Positions 8,502 through 15,795 of a DNA stretch of 64,000 nt are shown here, one piece after another. The position numbers and the translations under genes are program-made. The notes beneath the pieces were generated by a model. It did not search any database and had not been told where the DNA came from. It worked only from the letters and a program-made list of their open reading frames with translations. Source of the DNA: Propionicimonas sp020161015 (GTDB lineage Bacteria > Actinomycetota > Actinomycetes > Propionibacteriales > Propionibacteriaceae); assembly GCF_964266745.1 (NCBI RefSeq), contig NZ_CAXWGX010000012.1, positions 62,001-126,000 on the forward strand, written 5' to 3'. How positions within the stretch are numbered: position 1 is the first letter of the stretch; the number at the start of each line of letters is the position of its first letter.

Positions 8502-9323
8502 TCAGCGGTCGGCGTAGTCGACGACCACGGGGGCGTGGTCGCTCATCCGGGCGTCGTAGTTCGCCGCGCGGTCGGTGCCGGCGGCGGTGGCTGCGGCCGC
8601 CAGGGCCGGCGTCGCCAGCTGGTAGTCGATCCGCCAGCCGGTGTCGGTGGTGAACGCGTTGCCCATCCAGCTCCACCACGAGTAGGGGCCGTCCTCGCCG
8701 GGGTGCAGGCGGCGCACCACGTCCACCAGCCGCCGCGGGCCGAGGACCGAGCCGAACCACTCCCGTTCCTCCGGCAGGAAGCCGACGCTGCGGCCGTTGG
8801 TACGCCAGTTGCGCAGGTCGAGCCGGGTGTGGGCGATGTTGAAGTCGCCCATCACCAGGAACTCCCTGCCCTGCTCGCGGGCGCGCAGCCGCGCGCGGGT
8901 GAGGTAGGGACGGAAGGAACGCAGGAACCGCAGCTTCCTGGTGTAGCGGGCGAGTTCGGCCGCGCTGTCGTCGGCTCGCCCGCCCTTGGGCAGGTACAGC
9001 GAGCCCACGGTGAGCCGCCAGCCGTTGAGGTCGAGGTCGGCCTCGACGTAGCGGCCCTCGGCGTCGAAGGCCGGGTTGCCGAAGCCCTCGCGGATCGCGA
9101 GCGGCGCGGCCCGGCTGAGCAGTGCGACGCCGTTGCGCCCCGCGCGGTCCCCGGGGTGGTAGCAGTAGTGGTAGCCGGCCAGCGCCTCCGGCGGCACCAG
9201 GTCCGAGGGGGCACGCACCTCCTGGAGGGCGACGAGGTCGCAGTCGCGGGTGGCCAGCCAGTCGGCGAACCCGCGGCGCACGGCTGCCCGGATGCCGTTG
9301 ACGTTGACGGTGGCGACCCGCAT
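8502..9323 (-). CDS. xthA: Exodeoxyribonuclease III
   Basis: 273 aa. MRVATVNVNGIRAAVRRGF is the EEP-family start (Asn metal/phosphate contact), LVALQEVRAP holds the catalytic Glu, LYLPKGG and VMGDFNIAHTRLDLRN hold the Asp/Asn residues, and RIDYQLATP and MSDHAPVVVDY complete the active site. The enzyme cuts DNA at abasic sites and has 3'-5' exonuclease activity in base excision repair. The ATG shares a base with the upstream gene's stop (TGATG), so it is coupled to the PLP enzyme. It converges on the hydrolase gene. Confidence 0.95.
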   Translation of the reverse strand: MRVATVNVNGIRAAVRRGFADWLATRDCDLVALQEVRAPSDLVPPEALAGYHYCYHPGDRAGRNGVALLSRAAPLAIREGFGNPAFDAEGRYVEADLDLNGWRLTVGSLYLPKGGRADDSAAELARYTRKLRFLRSFRPYLTRARLRAREQGREFLVMGDFNIAHTRLDLRNWRTNGRSVGFLPEEREWFGSVLGPRRLVDVVRRLHPGEDGPYSWWSWMGNAFTTDTGWRIDYQLATPALAAAATAAGTDRAANYDARMSDHAPVVVDYADR

Positions 9324-10351
9324 CAGCAGTTGCGCCCGCGCGCCGCGACGGGCCACGTCCCGCCGGACGACAGGTGGTACTCCCGGGCGAGGTTCACCGT
9401 GTTGCACACGTGGTTGGGAACCACGAGCACCCGGCTGCCGAGGGCGGGCAGCGGCCCCGGCCAGCTGATCGTCGAGTGGTGCTCCGACAGCGCGACCACG
9501 CGCGCGTCCGGCTCGCCGAGCACCCGCCCGTAGCCGGACGCCCACCCGGCGCGGTCGGCCCCCAGCGCCTTGCTTCCGGCGTCGGTGACCACGCGACCGC
9601 CGGCCAGCGACACGACGGTTGCCACGACGGTGAGCGCGACCTCGTCGAACCCGATCGTGCCGAGCTCCACCTGCTGGGCGTCCCCGAACACGTACACGCC
9701 GGGCCGCAGCTCGTCCACGACCCCTGGCCCGGCGAACGCCACCGACGGGGTGGAGCCCCCGCTGGTGACGCCGGCCGGCACGCCGGCGGCGGCCATCGCC
9801 CGGGCAGCCTCGGCCAGGGCAGCCGCCTCCTCCTGCGCCGCTCCCCGGCCCGCGCCGGGGGCGTAGCTGTGGCCGGGGAAGGTGAAGGCGCCGCGGACGG
9901 TCAGCCCTGAGCCGGCCAGCGCAGCGGCGAGGGTGCCCGCGTCGGCCGGGCGGACGCCGGTGCGGTGGTGGCCGGAGTCGACCTCGACCATCACCTCCAG
10001 CGGTAGCCCGGCGAGGTTGGCCCCTGCCACGGCGGAGTCGCAGCCCACGGCCAGCCGCACGCGGCCGGCGAGGGCCCGCAGCCGGGACGCCGCGTCCGCG
10101 TCCACCCACAGCGGGTAGGCGATGAACAGGTCGGTGACACCGGCGTCGGCGAAGACCTCGGCCTCGCCGATGGTCGCCACCGTGAGGCCGTCCGCGCCCG
10201 CCGCCAGCTGGCGGCGTCCGACCTGCGGGCACTTGTGGGTCTTGGCGTGCGGCCGCAGGCGGGCGCCGGCCGCACCCGCACGCTGCGCCATCGCCGCGAT
10301 GTTCCGGTCGAGGACCTCGACGTCCAGCCGGAGGTGGGGGGTGTCGCCCAT
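9323..10351 (-). CDS. PLP- and probably zinc-dependent D-serine dehydratase / D-threonine aldolase family enzyme
   Basis: 342 aa alanine-racemase-fold protein. RPHAKTHKCPQVGRRQL near residue 35 carries the PLP lysine, EVDSGHHRTGVRP is a conserved loop, GGSTPSV binds the cofactor phosphate, and the C-terminal PNHVCNTVNL supplies the His and Cys Zn ligands known from eukaryotic-type D-serine dehydratase. Members deaminate D-serine or cleave D-3-hydroxyamino acids, and the sequence cannot tell which. The ATG at 10351 lies 7 bases after yajQ. Its stop overlaps the start of xthA. Confidence 0.85.
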   Translation of the reverse strand: MGDTPHLRLDVEVLDRNIAAMAQRAGAAGARLRPHAKTHKCPQVGRRQLAAGADGLTVATIGEAEVFADAGVTDLFIAYPLWVDADAASRLRALAGRVRLAVGCDSAVAGANLAGLPLEVMVEVDSGHHRTGVRPADAGTLAAALAGSGLTVRGAFTFPGHSYAPGAGRGAAQEEAAALAEAARAMAAAGVPAGVTSGGSTPSVAFAGPGVVDELRPGVYVFGDAQQVELGTIGFDEVALTVVATVVSLAGGRVVTDAGSKALGADRAGWASGYGRVLGEPDARVVALSEHHSTISWPGPLPALGSRVLVVPNHVCNTVNLAREYHLSSGGTWPVAARGRNC

Positions 10352-10358
10352 GCCGGGC

Positions 10359-10850
10359 TCAGCGGTAGTTGTCGAACTGCACGGCGACGCCGAGGTCGGC
10401 GTCGCGGACGAGCTTCTGCACGGCCTGGAGGTCGTCCCGCTTCTTGGAGAACACGCGCAGTTCCTCACCCTGCACCTGGGTGCGCACGCCCTTGGGGCCC
10501 TGGTCGCGGATCAGCTTGGAGATCTTCTGCGCGGTCTCCCGGTCGATGCCCTGCTTGACGGTGGCGGTCAGCTTCCACAGCTTCCCCGACAGCCGCGGCT
10601 CCCCGGCGTCGAGGGCCAGCAGGTCGATCTTTCGGCGCACGAGCATGGTCTGGAACACGTCGAGGATCGCCTTCACCCGCTCCTCGCCGTTGGCCTCCAT
10701 CTCGATCGCCTCACCCGACCACCGGATGGACGCGTCCACGTTCTTGAAGTCGAAGCGGGTGCGCACCTCCTTGGCGGCCATGTTCAGGGCGTTGTCCACC
10801 TCCTGGTGGTCGACCTTGCTGACGATGTCGAACGAGCTCTCTGCTGCCAC
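10359..10850 (-). CDS. yajQ: YajQ family nucleotide-binding protein
   Basis: 163 aa, the usual length. It starts AAESSFDIVSKVDHQEVDNA and includes NVDASIRW, LDAGEPRLSGKLWK and KLIRDQGPKGVRTQVQGEE, all typical of the two-ferredoxin-fold YajQ family, reported to bind cyclic di-GMP in some proteobacteria. GTG at 10850 is preferred over the upstream in-frame start because CAGGAGACGCAG places an AGGAG 7 bases before it and matches family N-termini. It leads the yajQ-PLP enzyme-xthA group on the minus strand. Its role in actinobacteria is not established. Confidence 0.9.
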   Translation of the reverse strand: MAAESSFDIVSKVDHQEVDNALNMAAKEVRTRFDFKNVDASIRWSGEAIEMEANGEERVKAILDVFQTMLVRRKIDLLALDAGEPRLSGKLWKLTATVKQGIDRETAQKISKLIRDQGPKGVRTQVQGEELRVFSKKRDDLQAVQKLVRDADLGVAVQFDNYR

Positions 10851-10953
10851 CTGCGTCTCCTGCCTCCGGGTACCGCCCAATGCCACCAGAATCCCAGCCC
10901 GGACCGCAATCGGAGCCCGCCCGCCCCGATTCGTTGCCGGGACGCTGTTTTGC

Positions 10954-10959
10954 TACAGT
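10954..10959 (+). promoter_or_regulatory. -10 box of tRNA-Tyr
   Basis: TACAGT lies 10 bases upstream of the tRNA 5' end and fits TANNNT. A weak TTCGTT lies about 18 bases further upstream. Confidence 0.4.
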
Positions 10960-10969
10960 GTCCGGGCAC

Positions 10970-11051
10970 GGCAGGTTGCCCGAGTGGCCAAAGGGAGCGG
11001 TCTGTAAAACCGTCGGCTAAGCCTACGTAGGTTCGAACCCTACACCTGCCA
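10970..11051 (+). tRNA. tRNA-Tyr (GTA)
   Basis: 82 nt class II tRNA. Acceptor GGCAGGT pairs with ACCTGCC, the anticodon loop CTGTAAA reads GTA, a long variable arm (GTCGGCTAAGCCTAC region) is present, and GGTTCGAACCC forms the T loop. CCA is not encoded. It lies between divergently placed yajQ and convergent fumC. Confidence 0.95.
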
Positions 11052-11057
11052 CGCGCG

Positions 11058-11099
11058 AGGCCCCTGATCAGGTATCACCCCTGGTCAGGGGCCTTTTCC
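11058..11099 (+). terminator. Intrinsic terminator of tRNA-Tyr, overlapping the fumC 3' end
   Basis: AGGCCCCTGA (11058-11067) pairs with TCAGGGGCCT (11085-11094), extended by CAGG/CCTG inside, and is followed by TTTTCC. The fumC stop codon (11077-11075 on the minus strand) lies in the loop, so the hairpin serves both converging transcripts. Confidence 0.75.
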
Positions 11100-12499
11100 T
11101 GGCTCAGTGACGGGGCGTGGGCACCGGTCATCGCCGTCACGTCGAGGGCGGTCGCGAGCTGCTCCTCGCTGAGTTCTCCGCGGTCCACGTGGCCGAGGTC
11201 GCGCACGGCGTCGGCGATCGTCAGTCCGCGCTTCACCGCGTGCTTGGCGATCCGCGCCGACGCCTCGTAGCCGATCAGCCGGTTCAGCGGCGTGACGATC
11301 GACGGCGAGGATTCGGCGAGGACGCGGCAGCGCTCGACGTCGGCCTCGACCCCGTCGACGCAGCGCGTGGCCAGCAGCCGCGACACGTTCGCGACGAGCG
11401 TGACCGACTCCAGCAGGTTCCGCGCCATCACCGGAAGCATCACCAGCAGGTCGAAGTTGCCCTGGGCACCGGCGAAGGTGATCGCCGCGTCGTTCCCGAT
11501 CACCTGGGCTGCCACCATCACGGTGGCCTCCGGCAGCACAGGGTTCACCTTGCCCGGCATGATCGAGGACCCGGGTTGCAGGTCGGGAAGGCGGATCTCG
11601 GCCAGCCCCGTCCGCGGCCCGGAACCCATCCAGCGCAGGTCGTTGGCGATCTTCACCAGCGACACGGCGACCGTCCGCAGGGCGCCGGACGCCTCGACGA
11701 GCGAGTCCTGGGCGGCCTGGGCCTCGAAGTGGTTGGCCGCCTCGACCAGGGGGAGACCGGTGTGTTCCGCGACAAGGGCGATCACCCGGGGCGAGAAGCC
11801 CGGCGGGGTGTTGATGCCGGTGCCCACGGCCGTTCCGCCCAGCGGGAGCTCGGCCAGGCGCGGCAGGGTGCCGCGCACGCGGTCGATGCCGTGGCGCACC
11901 TGCGCGGCGTAGCCGGAGAACTCCTGCCCGAGCGTGATCGGGGTGGCGTCCATCAGGTGCGTCCGGCCCGCCTTGACCACCCCGGCGAACTCCGTCGACT
12001 TCGCCTCCAGCGCGGCGGCGAGCACGTCCAGGGCGGGCAGCAGTTCCCCGGTCACGGCCCCGACGGCCGCGATGTGGATCGAGGAGGGGAACACGTCGTT
12101 GGACGACTGCGAGGCGTTCACGTGGTCGTTGGGGTGCACCGGCTCACCCAGGCGGCGCGTCGCCAGCGTCGCGACCACCTCGTTGGCGTTCATGTTGGAG
12201 GACGTCCCGGAGCCGGTCTGGAAGACGTCGACCGGGAAGTCCCCGTCGTGGTCCCCTGCGATCACCTCGTCCGCGGCGGCGACGATCGCGTCCGCCACCC
12301 GTCGGGGGAGCACGCCGAGTTCGGCGTTCGCGATCGCGGCTGCCCGCTTGATCTCGGCCAGCGCGGCGATGTGGTGGCGCGACAGCCCGCGTCCCGAGAT
12401 CGGAAAGTTCTCCACCGCCCGCTGGGTCTGCGCAGCGTAGAGCGCGTCCGCAGGGACCCGCACCTCGCCCATCGTGTCGTGCTCGATCCGGTACTCCAT
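11075..12499 (-). CDS. fumC: Fumarate hydratase, class II
   Basis: 474 aa, usual length, no FeS cysteines. The start YRIEHDTMGEVRVPADALYAAQT region, TGSGTSSNMNANEV, the B-site region HPNDHVNASQSSNDVFPS and the superfamily signature GSSIMPGKVNP are present. It interconverts fumarate and malate in the TCA cycle, and in propionic fermentation it runs in the malate-to-fumarate direction. The ATG at 12499 follows the GGAGAGGAGCAGGCG stretch on the minus strand, a good SD. The final codons form one arm of the tRNA-Tyr terminator hairpin. It stands alone on the minus strand. Confidence 0.96.
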   Translation of the reverse strand: MEYRIEHDTMGEVRVPADALYAAQTQRAVENFPISGRGLSRHHIAALAEIKRAAAIANAELGVLPRRVADAIVAAADEVIAGDHDGDFPVDVFQTGSGTSSNMNANEVVATLATRRLGEPVHPNDHVNASQSSNDVFPSSIHIAAVGAVTGELLPALDVLAAALEAKSTEFAGVVKAGRTHLMDATPITLGQEFSGYAAQVRHGIDRVRGTLPRLAELPLGGTAVGTGINTPPGFSPRVIALVAEHTGLPLVEAANHFEAQAAQDSLVEASGALRTVAVSLVKIANDLRWMGSGPRTGLAEIRLPDLQPGSSIMPGKVNPVLPEATVMVAAQVIGNDAAITFAGAQGNFDLLVMLPVMARNLLESVTLVANVSRLLATRCVDGVEADVERCRVLAESSPSIVTPLNRLIGYEASARIAKHAVKRGLTIADAVRDLGHVDRGELSEEQLATALDVTAMTGAHAPSLSQEKAPDQG

Positions 12500-12585
12500 C
12501 GCCTGCTCCTCTCCTCCCCTCCCACCCTAGGTCGGCCGACGGGGCCGGTCTGGAGGGTGCGGGGGCGACGATCTAGAGTGCGGCC

Positions 12586-12882
12586 ATGGCGCCCACGATG
12601 GCCGAGCTGGCCGACAGCATCCTGCTGGCGACGGACGCGATCCCGGCCGGGCGCGTGAGCACCTACGGCGACGTCGCCCGGGTGGTCGGCTGCGGGCCCC
12701 GACTCGTGGCCAGGGTTCTCGCCGGCAGCGGGGGAGAAGCCTGCTGGTGGCGGGTCGTGCGCGCCGACGGGACGATCGCCGCCCACCTGGTGGCGGAGGG
12801 GACGGCCCGCCTGGTGGAGGAGGGTGTCGCGGTGCGGGCGGGGCGCGTTGACCTGGCCAGATTCCGGGCCGAGCTCGAATGA
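12586..12882 (+). CDS. Alkyltransferase-like (ATL) protein
   Basis: 98 aa DNA-binding domain of the O6-alkylguanine-DNA alkyltransferase family: IPAGRVSTYGDVARVVGCGP (helix-turn-helix and Arg finger region), then GGEACWWRVVRADG. The methyl-accepting PCHRV of true transferases is CWWRV here, with Trp replacing the reactive Cys. That defines an ATL protein, which flags O6-alkylguanine lesions for nucleotide excision repair rather than repairing them. ATG at 12586 lies 6 bases after a TAGAGT -10 box, so a leaderless transcript is predicted. The stop overlaps the next gene (ATGA), coupling it to a uracil-DNA glycosylase. Confidence 0.88.
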   Translation: MAPTMAELADSILLATDAIPAGRVSTYGDVARVVGCGPRLVARVLAGSGGEACWWRVVRADGTIAAHLVAEGTARLVEEGVAVRAGRVDLARFRAELE

Positions 12883-13802
12883 CACCGCCGCCGCGCCGTC
12901 CCGCTCCGGACCCGTCCTCGGGCTCCACCGTCGTGCCGGGGGCTCCCCTGCCGCACCCGGCCACGTCCGTGCCGTTCCCGTCCCCGGTCCCGCCGGGCAC
13001 CGGCTGGCCCGGCGATCCGGCCACGGCGGCCACGCCGGTCGCCCACGACCCGGCGGAGGTTGCCGCTCTGGCGTCCGGGTGCGACCTGGCCGGGCTGAGC
13101 GCGAGGGTCAGCGTGTGCCGGGCGTGCCCGCGGCTCGTGGCGTGGCGCGAGGACGTCGCCGTGCACAAGCGCGCCGGCTTCGCCGCCGAGCCCTACTGGG
13201 GACGCCCCGTCGCGGGCTGGGGCGACGCGGACCCCCGGCTGCTCGTGCTCGGGCTCGCCCCCGCCGCCCACGGCGGCAACCGCACCGGCCGCGTCTTCAC
13301 CGGCGACCGCAGTGGCCACTGGCTGTTCGCCGCGCTCCACCGCGCAGGGCTCAGCCGGACGCCGGACTCCGTGGACGCCGCCGACGGGCAGGCGCTCGAC
13401 GGCGCCCGGATCGTCGCAGCGGTGCGGTGCGCCCCACCGGACAACCGCCCCACCCCGGAGGAGAGGGACGCGTGCGCCCCATGGCTGGCGGCAGAGCTGG
13501 CCCTGCTGCCCCGGGTCCGCGTCGTCGTCTGCCTGGGCGGCTTCGCCTGGGACGCGGCACTGCGCCTGCTGGCGTCGACCGGACGGGTGGTTCCCCGCCC
13601 CCGGCCGCGGTTCGGCCACGGCGCGGTCGCGCGGATCGGCGACACCACGCTGGTCGGCTGCTACCACCCGAGCCAGCAGAACACCTTCACCGGACGGCTC
13701 ACCCCGGCCATGCTGGACGACGTGCTGACCACGGCTCTCCGGCTGGCGGCGGCCCCTCCCGGAGCCGACGGTCCGGCCGATTTGGGGGGCGCGCCGGATT
13801 GA
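12879..13802 (+). CDS. udgB: Uracil-DNA glycosylase, family 5 (UdgB)
   Basis: 307 aa. After a ~55-residue Pro-rich N-terminus comes the [4Fe-4S] UDG domain: CRACPRLVAWRED (two cluster cysteines), the family-5 motif GLAPAAHGGNRTGRVFTGD, which has no acidic catalytic residue, then RCAPPDNRPTPEERDAC (cluster Cys), and CYHPSQQNTFTGRLT for the second active-site motif. UdgB removes uracil and some deaminated purines from double-stranded DNA. It is translationally coupled to the ATL gene. The low-complexity N-terminal segment is unusual; no later start with a good SD was found. Confidence 0.92.
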   Translation: MTPPPRRPAPDPSSGSTVVPGAPLPHPATSVPFPSPVPPGTGWPGDPATAATPVAHDPAEVAALASGCDLAGLSARVSVCRACPRLVAWREDVAVHKRAGFAAEPYWGRPVAGWGDADPRLLVLGLAPAAHGGNRTGRVFTGDRSGHWLFAALHRAGLSRTPDSVDAADGQALDGARIVAAVRCAPPDNRPTPEERDACAPWLAAELALLPRVRVVVCLGGFAWDAALRLLASTGRVVPRPRPRFGHGAVARIGDTTLVGCYHPSQQNTFTGRLTPAMLDDVLTTALRLAAAPPGADGPADLGGAPD

Positions 13803-13823
13803 GGTAGTGTCAACCCCCGTCCG

Positions 13824-13896
13824 GCCCCTATAGCTCAGTCGGCAGAGCGTCTCCATGGTAAGGAGAAGGTCTGCGGTTCGATTCCGCATGGGGGCT
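13824..13896 (+). tRNA. tRNA-Thr (GGT)
   Basis: 73 nt. Acceptor GCCCCTA pairs with TGGGGGC, the D arm is AGCTCAGTCGGCAGAGC, the anticodon loop ATGGTAA reads GGT, and GGTTCGATTCC forms the T loop. CCA is not encoded. TAGTGT at 13805-13810 is a likely -10 box overlapping the end of udgB. Confidence 0.95.
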
Positions 13897-13954
13897 CTGA
13901 GTTCGGACGACGGAGTTACCGCCCGTCAGCCAGCGATCCTGGAGTCCGAACTGG

Positions 13955-14027
13955 GGCGGGATAGCTCAGGCGGTAGAGCAAGCGGCTCATAATCGCTGTG
14001 TCGCGGGTTCAAGTCCCGCTCCCGCTA
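13955..14027 (+). tRNA. tRNA with CAT anticodon (elongator Met)
   Basis: 73 nt. Acceptor GGCGGGA pairs with TCCCGCT (G-U at the first pair), the D arm is AGCTCAGGCGGTAGAGC, the loop CTCATAA reads CAT, and GGTTCAAGTCC forms the T loop. It lacks the initiator features (C1-A72 mismatch, GGG/CCC anticodon stem). Placement after tRNA-Thr and before rpmG matches elongator tRNA-Met in other actinobacteria; a lysidine-modified tRNA-Ile cannot be excluded from sequence alone. Confidence 0.9.
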
Positions 14028-14064
14028 CCGAGCGAGTTGGCAGACGTAGGGAAAGAGGAATCCG

Positions 14065-14235
14065 ATGGCCAAGAAGCAAGCCGACATCCGGCCGAAGATC
14101 ACCTTGGCGTGCACCCAGTGCAAGGAACGCAACTACATCACCAAGAAGAATCGGCGCAACGACCCCGATCGCATGGAGTTGAAGAAGTTCTGCCCCAAGT
14201 GCCACACGCACACCGCGCACCGCGAGACCCGCTGA
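14065..14235 (+). CDS. rpmG: Ribosomal protein L33 (zinc-binding form)
   Basis: 56 aa: MAKKQADIRPKITLACTQCK..., ending in CPKCHTHTAHRETR. The two Cys pairs (CTQC and CPKC) show the zinc-containing C+ version of this large-subunit protein. The ATG is preceded by GAAAGAGGAA. Many actinobacteria carry a second Cys-free L33 induced by Zn limitation; none is seen here. It follows tRNA-Thr and tRNA-Met and ends at a strong hairpin. Confidence 0.97.
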   Translation: MAKKQADIRPKITLACTQCKERNYITKKNRRNDPDRMELKKFCPKCHTHTAHRETR

Positions 14236-14249
14236 GTCCTCGCACGCCG

Positions 14250-14278
14250 AGCCGCCCGCACCGCGGGCGGCTTTGTCG
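14250..14278 (+). terminator. Terminator after rpmG
   Basis: AGCCGCCCGC-acc-GCGGGCGGCT is a perfect 10-bp stem followed by TTGTCGTT, a partial U-tract, 15 bases after the rpmG stop. Confidence 0.7.
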
Positions 14279-14364
14279 TTCTCCGGGCCGGTACGGCAAC
14301 TGCTGACGTCCCGCCCGTGCCCGGGTTGGGTAGGTTCTCCTCGCACGCCGAAGAGGAGGCTCCG

Positions 14365-14955
14365 ATGGCCGAGGTCCTGCTGTTCCACCACGCCCTGGGG
14401 GTGACGCCCGGCGTCCGCGCCTTCGCGGACACGCTGGCCGCCGACGGCCACACCGTCCACCTCCCCGACCTCTTCACCGGGCACACCTTCACCACGATCG
14501 ACGACGGCCTCGCCCACGTGGAGCGGATCGGCGGCTTCGGCGAGGTCCTCAACCGCGCGGCGGCCGCGGCCGAGCCGTTGCCGGACGCGCTGGTGTACAT
14601 CGGCTTCTCCCTCGGGGTGGTGGGGGCGCAGATGCTCGCCCAGACGCGTCCCGGTGCCCGGGGCGCCGTCCTGTGCTACTCCTGCGTGCCGGCCGACACC
14701 TTCGGGCGCTGGCCCGACCACGTGCCGGTCCAGGTGCACGGCATGGACGCCGACCCGCTGTTCGTCGACGAGGGCGACCTCGACGCCGCCCGCGAGCTGG
14801 TCGCCTCCGGTGCGCCGGCGGAGCTGTTCCTCTACCCGGGCGACCAGCACTACTTCGTCGACGCCGACCTGCCGTCCCACCGGCCAGAGGCGGCGGAGCT
14901 GCTGACCCGCAGGGTGAGGCAGTTCCTCGCGGACGTCGGCGGCCCGTTAGCCTGA
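14365..14955 (+). CDS. Dienelactone hydrolase-family alpha/beta hydrolase
   Basis: 196 aa. AEVLLFHHALGVTPGVRAFA opens the fold, YIGFSLGVVGAQ holds the nucleophile elbow (Ser, where classical dienelactone hydrolases have Cys), MDADPLF gives the acidic residue and GDQHYFVD the His, so the triad is complete. Substrate unknown. ATG at 14365 is chosen over an upstream in-frame start because GAGGAGG lies 8 bases ahead of it. It sits between rpmG and hadA, which are usually adjacent in actinobacteria. The -10 box of hadA overlaps its stop. Confidence 0.85.
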   Translation: MAEVLLFHHALGVTPGVRAFADTLAADGHTVHLPDLFTGHTFTTIDDGLAHVERIGGFGEVLNRAAAAAEPLPDALVYIGFSLGVVGAQMLAQTRPGARGAVLCYSCVPADTFGRWPDHVPVQVHGMDADPLFVDEGDLDAARELVASGAPAELFLYPGDQHYFVDADLPSHRPEAAELLTRRVRQFLADVGGPLA

Positions 14956-14959
14956 GCGC

Positions 14960-15388
14960 ATGCCGATCAGCGAAGACCACGTCGGGCGCACCTACCCGGC
15001 CACCGCTGCCTACCAGGTGAGCCGCGCCAAGATCGCCGAGTTCGCCGCAGCCCTCGGGGACGCGGCCTGTCCCGCCTACGGCGGCGACGACGCCGTCGCG
15101 CCGCCGACCTTCGCTGTGGTGCTCTCCTCGGCGGCCTGGGACGCGATGTTCGCCGACCCTGAGCTCGGCCTCAGCCTGAGCCGGACCGTCCACGTCGACC
15201 AGCGCTTCGCGTGGCGGCGTCCGCTGCGGGCCGGCGACGAGGTCACCGCGACCCTCACCATCGAGAAGGTCCGCGCACGGGGGGCGACCGCGATCATCAC
15301 CATCGCCGTGGACCTGGCGACGACGGCGGGAGAGCCCCTGTGCACGGCGACGTCCACCCTGATGCACACCGCGCAGGAGGCGGCATGA
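14960..15388 (+). CDS. hadA: (3R)-hydroxyacyl-ACP dehydratase subunit HadA/HadC-like
   Basis: 142 aa single hot-dog FAS1-like dehydratase domain: ISEDHVGRTYPATAAYQVSR start, APPTFAVVL, VHVDQRFAWRRPLRAGDEV. In mycobacteria HadA pairs with HadB, which supplies the catalytic residues, to dehydrate 3-hydroxyacyl-ACP in FAS-II; the role in an organism without mycolates is less clear. ATG at 14960 lies 6 bases after TAGCCT (14948-14953), so a leaderless start is likely. It overlaps hadB by four bases (ATGA). Confidence 0.85.
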   Translation: MPISEDHVGRTYPATAAYQVSRAKIAEFAAALGDAACPAYGGDDAVAPPTFAVVLSSAAWDAMFADPELGLSLSRTVHVDQRFAWRRPLRAGDEVTATLTIEKVRARGATAIITIAVDLATTAGEPLCTATSTLMHTAQEAA

Positions 15389-15795
15389 CCACGCTCGAGG
15401 CGACCGAGGGCCAGGCGCTGGCCGGCTTCACCCGCACCTTCACCCGCGCCGACCTGGTGCGCTACGCCGGCGCGTCCGGCGACTTCAACCCGATCCACTG
15501 GTCCGACGCCGCTGCCGCGTCACTGGGGCTGCCGGACGTGATCGCGCACGGCATGCTCACCATGGGCACGGCGCTGCGCGTGGTCACCGACTGGGCGGGC
15601 GACCCCGGACGCGTCCTGAGCTACTCGGTCCGCTTCACCAAGCCCGTGGTCGTGCCGGCGGACGGCGGGGCGGACGTGCGCTTCGCCGGCACCGTCACGA
15701 AGGTGGCAGACGGGGTGGCGACGGTGGCCATCGAGGCCGTGTGCGGCGACACCAAGGTGCTCGGTGCGGCGGTCGCGGAGGTCCTCCTTGGCTGA
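15385..15795 (+). CDS. hadB: MaoC-like (3R)-hydroxyacyl-ACP dehydratase subunit HadB
   Basis: 136 aa hot-dog protein with the hydratase 2 motif: GASGDFNPIHWSDAAAASLG carries the catalytic Asp and His, and IAHGMLTMGTALRVV follows as the typical helix. It should form a heterodimer with the upstream HadA-like subunit, whose gene overlaps it. The 3' end overlaps the TTG start of murB by eight bases, a layout conserved in many actinobacteria. Confidence 0.88.
   Translation: MTTLEATEGQALAGFTRTFTRADLVRYAGASGDFNPIHWSDAAAASLGLPDVIAHGMLTMGTALRVVTDWAGDPGRVLSYSVRFTKPVVVPADGGADVRFAGTVTKVADGVATVAIEAVCGDTKVLGAAVAEVLLG

Noticed and set aside
13955..14027. Initiator tRNA-fMet
   Set aside because: The first acceptor pair is G-U rather than a C-A mismatch and the anticodon stem lacks three G-C pairs.
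14317..14364. Upstream in-frame start for the dienelactone hydrolase
   Set aside because: Adds residues unlike the family and the good SD (GAGGAGG) serves the ATG at 14365.
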